Position numbers and translations under genes: made by a program. From Cronobacter sakazakii (GTDB lineage Bacteria > Pseudomonadota > Gammaproteobacteria > Enterobacterales > Enterobacteriaceae), in assembly GCF_000982825.1 (NCBI RefSeq), contig NZ_CP011047.1:3162001-3226000 (forward strand): a DNA stretch of 64,000 nt, in the 5' to 3' direction. Numbering within the stretch: position 1 is the first letter of the stretch; each line of letters starts with the position of its first letter. The notes beneath the pieces are model-generated. The model was not told the DNA's origin and did no database searches. It saw only the letters and a program-made list of their open reading frames with translations. Below are positions 61,870 to 64,000 of this stretch, piece after piece.

Positions 61870-63090
61870 ATGAGCGATACTGCAAGCGTAGCTTCAACCC
61901 GCGATATACCGCGCGTGCGCGTCTCCTGGCGCTATGTGGCGGCCGACCGGCGCGATCTGCGTATCGACCTGATGCGCGGCATTGCGCTTGTGATGATGGT
62001 CGTCGCGCATACTGAAGTGATGTCGATATTTAATATATTGACGTGGGAGCGTTTCGGATTAACCACAGGCGCTGAAGGCTTTGTGATCCTGGCCGGTTTT
62101 ATGCTCGGCATGCTTAACCGCCAGCGGTTGCAAAAAGCGGTATTACTGACGGTAGGCTGGACACTCTGGCGGCGTGCCTGGAAGATCTATCTGGTTAATA
62201 TCATTATTATCCTGAGCGTGCTGCTGTTATCGAAAATACCTTTTATTAATACGTTTGAAATAACCCACTTTGTGGACCGTTACTCGGGGAATAGCTGGTC
62301 GTTGTTTCCCACCACGCCGCAAATTAAAGAAACCTGGTTCAACATTATTTTGTTTTTACAGATTGGCCCGCACCAGACCCAAATTCTGGGGCTGTATGTC
62401 TTTTTACTGCTGTTAAGCCCGCTTTTTCTCGCCTTACTGCACTATCGTAAAACCGCCTGGCTGATTGCCGGTTCGGCAGGGGTGTATGGCCTGTATCAGG
62501 TGACGTCGTTTCGCCTCACCGAGAGCGAATTTGAGTTCGCGTTTCCGCTGATGGCCTGGCAGCTCATTTATATCATCGGGATGTGCTGCGGCTGGTATAA
62601 GGACGAACTGTTATCACTCGCGCGCACCGGCCCCGGCAAAGTGACCGTCGCGTTTATGATCATCTGTGCGCTGATACTGATGTTTATCGCCCAGAATCAT
62701 ACCAACCCCTTTATGCCGCCGGGCCTGCTGCTGCATATCATTCCGCCCGCCGATTTCAATGCGCTCTACCATACGTGGGCCGCCAAAAACGCACTCGGGC
62801 CGCTGCGGGTGCTGAACGATTTTTGTCTGATGGTGGCAGTTTATGCGCTGCTTACCTGGTGCTGGACCCCCATTTACCGCCTGACCGGCTGGTTTCTGAT
62901 CCCGCTTGGGCAGCACTCGCTCTATACCTTTATTTTGCATGTGTATGTGGTGCTGCTGGTAAGCCAGGTGGTGCATTTCGATTTATGGCATCAGGCCTGG
63001 CTTATGAACACACTGGTTCATAGCGTGGCGCTGGGCATTCTCTGGCTAATGGCGAAGTATGACGTCGCCGGACGCTGGATCCCCAATTAA
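61870..63090 (+). CDS. OpgC-like membrane acyltransferase
   Basis: 406 residues from the ATG at 61870; a GTG two codons earlier is possible. About ten membrane helices. RRDLRIDLMRGIALVMMVVAH, GLTTGAEGFVILAGFMLG and WFLIPLGQHSLYTFILHVY fit the OpgC family, which adds succinyl or similar groups to osmoregulated periplasmic glucans, related to acyltransferase-3. The opgG/opgH genes are not here, so its acceptor is more likely the polymer of the divergent operon. The outer-membrane barrel gene follows by 14 bp. Confidence 0.85.
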   Translation: MSDTASVASTRDIPRVRVSWRYVAADRRDLRIDLMRGIALVMMVVAHTEVMSIFNILTWERFGLTTGAEGFVILAGFMLGMLNRQRLQKAVLLTVGWTLWRRAWKIYLVNIIIILSVLLLSKIPFINTFEITHFVDRYSGNSWSLFPTTPQIKETWFNIILFLQIGPHQTQILGLYVFLLLLSPLFLALLHYRKTAWLIAGSAGVYGLYQVTSFRLTESEFEFAFPLMAWQLIYIIGMCCGWYKDELLSLARTGPGKVTVAFMIICALILMFIAQNHTNPFMPPGLLLHIIPPADFNALYHTWAAKNALGPLRVLNDFCLMVAVYALLTWCWTPIYRLTGWFLIPLGQHSLYTFILHVYVVLLVSQVVHFDLWHQAWLMNTLVHSVALGILWLMAKYDVAGRWIPN

Positions 63091-63104
63091 GGAACGACAA
63101 GGGT

Positions 63105-64000
63105 ATGACGAGGATATATCACTGCGTTGGTCTGGCGATGCTTACGCTTGCGGGCTTCCCGTGTCATGCTGACCAGCAGCCTGCGAGCACGCAGAGTGGG
63201 GCGAGTGCGGATAACGAATCCGAGCCGATTCAGGCGGGCGTTTTCACGAGCCGCTGGGGACGGCTGTTTTCGGGCAACGACAAAAAATTCTCCGGCGCGC
63301 TGAGTTTTAACAGCGGGCTGAAAGAGCAGTACGTCACGATCCCAAACAGTAGTGATACGGCGACGCAGACCAATAAAATTAACCAGACCGTCAACCTGAG
63401 CCTGCAATATTCGCCGTGGAGTTATCTCTTCGCCAACGTCACGCTGCGCGCACCGGTGCGTGATTTAACACGTTATTCCAGCGATTTCCGCTACAGCTTC
63501 GGCTATGACGACTGGCACGCCAATACCTTCAGCCTGGTGTACAGCAACTACGGCGATAACCATATCTGGCCATCGGGCAACAAACGTCACACCTATTTTG
63601 AACAGGGCGGCGTGACGGCAGCCTATAAATTCTCGCTGCCGAAACCGCTTGAGAAACATCTGCTGATCAATAAAGGCGATTCCATTATCTGCCAGGTGGG
63701 CTACACGTGGGTGCCGCGCTATTACGATCTCAACAGTAACGACATTCGCAGCAATAAAAATGTGGTGCTGGGCGGTTGCGGCTATACGCTCAAACAGCAT
63801 TTCTTTGTGCGCGCCACGGCGTTCTGGTTCCCCGACAGCAGCCAGCAACAGCCGTGGAACGGCGATTACAGCTACAGCTTTGGCTACGCAGGCTATACGC
63901 CGGGCTCGTTCTCAATTCAGTACGCCAACTACAGCGGCACGCGGTATCCCGGTCATGCCAGCGGCAACGGCAAATTCCGCGAAGGCACCGTCAGCCTTAT
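63105..64000 (+). CDS. Outer-membrane beta-barrel protein (3' end beyond window)
   Basis: 298 codons are visible with no stop. A signal peptide (MTRIYHCVGLAMLTLAGFPCHA) and a polar linker precede repeated amphipathic strands rich in Tyr and alternating residues (SYSFGYAGYTPGSFSIQYANY, split by turns; FSLVYSNYGDNHIW; KHTYFEQ-type turns), as in outer-membrane barrels. No plug or peptidase motif was noticed. Fourteen bp after the OpgC-like gene, it is probably in the same operon and may be the exit channel or receptor for the glycan. I do not recognise the family. Confidence 0.65.
   Translation, partial: MTRIYHCVGLAMLTLAGFPCHADQQPASTQSGASADNESEPIQAGVFTSRWGRLFSGNDKKFSGALSFNSGLKEQYVTIPNSSDTATQTNKINQTVNLSLQYSPWSYLFANVTLRAPVRDLTRYSSDFRYSFGYDDWHANTFSLVYSNYGDNHIWPSGNKRHTYFEQGGVTAAYKFSLPKPLEKHLLINKGDSIICQVGYTWVPRYYDLNSNDIRSNKNVVLGGCGYTLKQHFFVRATAFWFPDSSQQQPWNGDYSYSFGYAGYTPGSFSIQYANYSGTRYPGHASGNGKFREGTVSL

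Noticed and set aside
61637..61897. 86-codon minus-strand frame in the divergent promoter region
   Set aside because: It overlaps the start of the OpgC-like gene, lacks a ribosome site and has no recognisable fold.
1..64000. tRNA, rRNA, CRISPR, phage or intact insertion sequence
   Set aside because: None was recognised on either strand; the repeats seen are REP palindromes, not spacer arrays, and no transposase or integrase gene is present.

Overview
The window is about 64 kb of a GC-rich enterobacterial chromosome. Gene order follows the E. coli K-12 block from ydfJ to uxaB (about b1543 back to b1521), read in reverse: ydfJ, ydfI, ydfZ, rspR, ydfG, dcp, mgtS, then ydeE, eamA, marB, marA, marR, sotB, then ptrR (yneJ), sad (yneI), glsB (yneH), yneG, yneF-like dgcF and uxaB. 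Several loci absent from that block of E. coli are inserted. The gene set suggests Cronobacter or a close relative; that is inference from remembered gene content, not a database match. No rRNA, tRNA, CRISPR array, prophage or intact insertion sequence was seen.

Layout. 1-8.2 kb: backbone genes (hexuronate-type transporter, sugar-acid dehydrogenase, RspR, YdfG, Dcp) with one extra exported protein, ending in a 31-residue MgtS-like membrane peptide. 8.3-13.1 kb: small accessory genes, namely a MerR regulator split by an in-frame TGA, a bestrophin (YneE), a 54-residue unknown protein, a YciG-type stress protein, a DUF1264 protein and a MetE-core methyltransferase behind MetJ boxes. 13.1-13.9 kb: gene-free, with a stack of hairpins, a REP array and a sigma-54 promoter. 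13.9-25.9 kb: a urea-assimilation cluster of allophanate hydrolase, urea carboxylase, a GntR regulator and the UrtABCDE transporter. 26-32 kb: an AT-rich orphan gene pair, then ydeE, eamA, marRAB and sotB, with no marC. 32-40 kb: PhzF-like isomerase, an L-lactate/malate dehydrogenase family enzyme, GNAT, ptrR/sad, a chemoreceptor, glutaminase B and yneG. 40-44 kb: three consecutive diguanylate cyclases of different sensory architecture. 44-50 kb: GNAT, uxaB, an autotransporter esterase and trehalase TreF.

The most unusual region is 50.1-64 kb. Seven minus-strand genes overlap end to start. In transcription order they encode a cellulose-synthase-like glycosyltransferase, three DUF3131 paralogues, a globin-like protein that appears to lack the haem-ligating histidine, a soluble hybrid histidine kinase (PAS, HisKA, ATPase, two receivers, Hpt) and an exported GH2 glycosidase. 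Divergent from them lie an OpgC-type membrane acyltransferase and an outer-membrane beta-barrel cut by the window end. Together they look like a dedicated machine to make, trim, decorate and export a polysaccharide or glucan, with its own sensory kinase. I know of no characterised system with this composition.

A GTAG-headed REP palindrome recurs in at least six intergenic regions, twice in tandem arrays (50-bp and 57-bp periods), and sits between urtA and urtB. Where the longest open frame did not match the ribosome binding site or family length, the start was moved, and this is stated in the entry.
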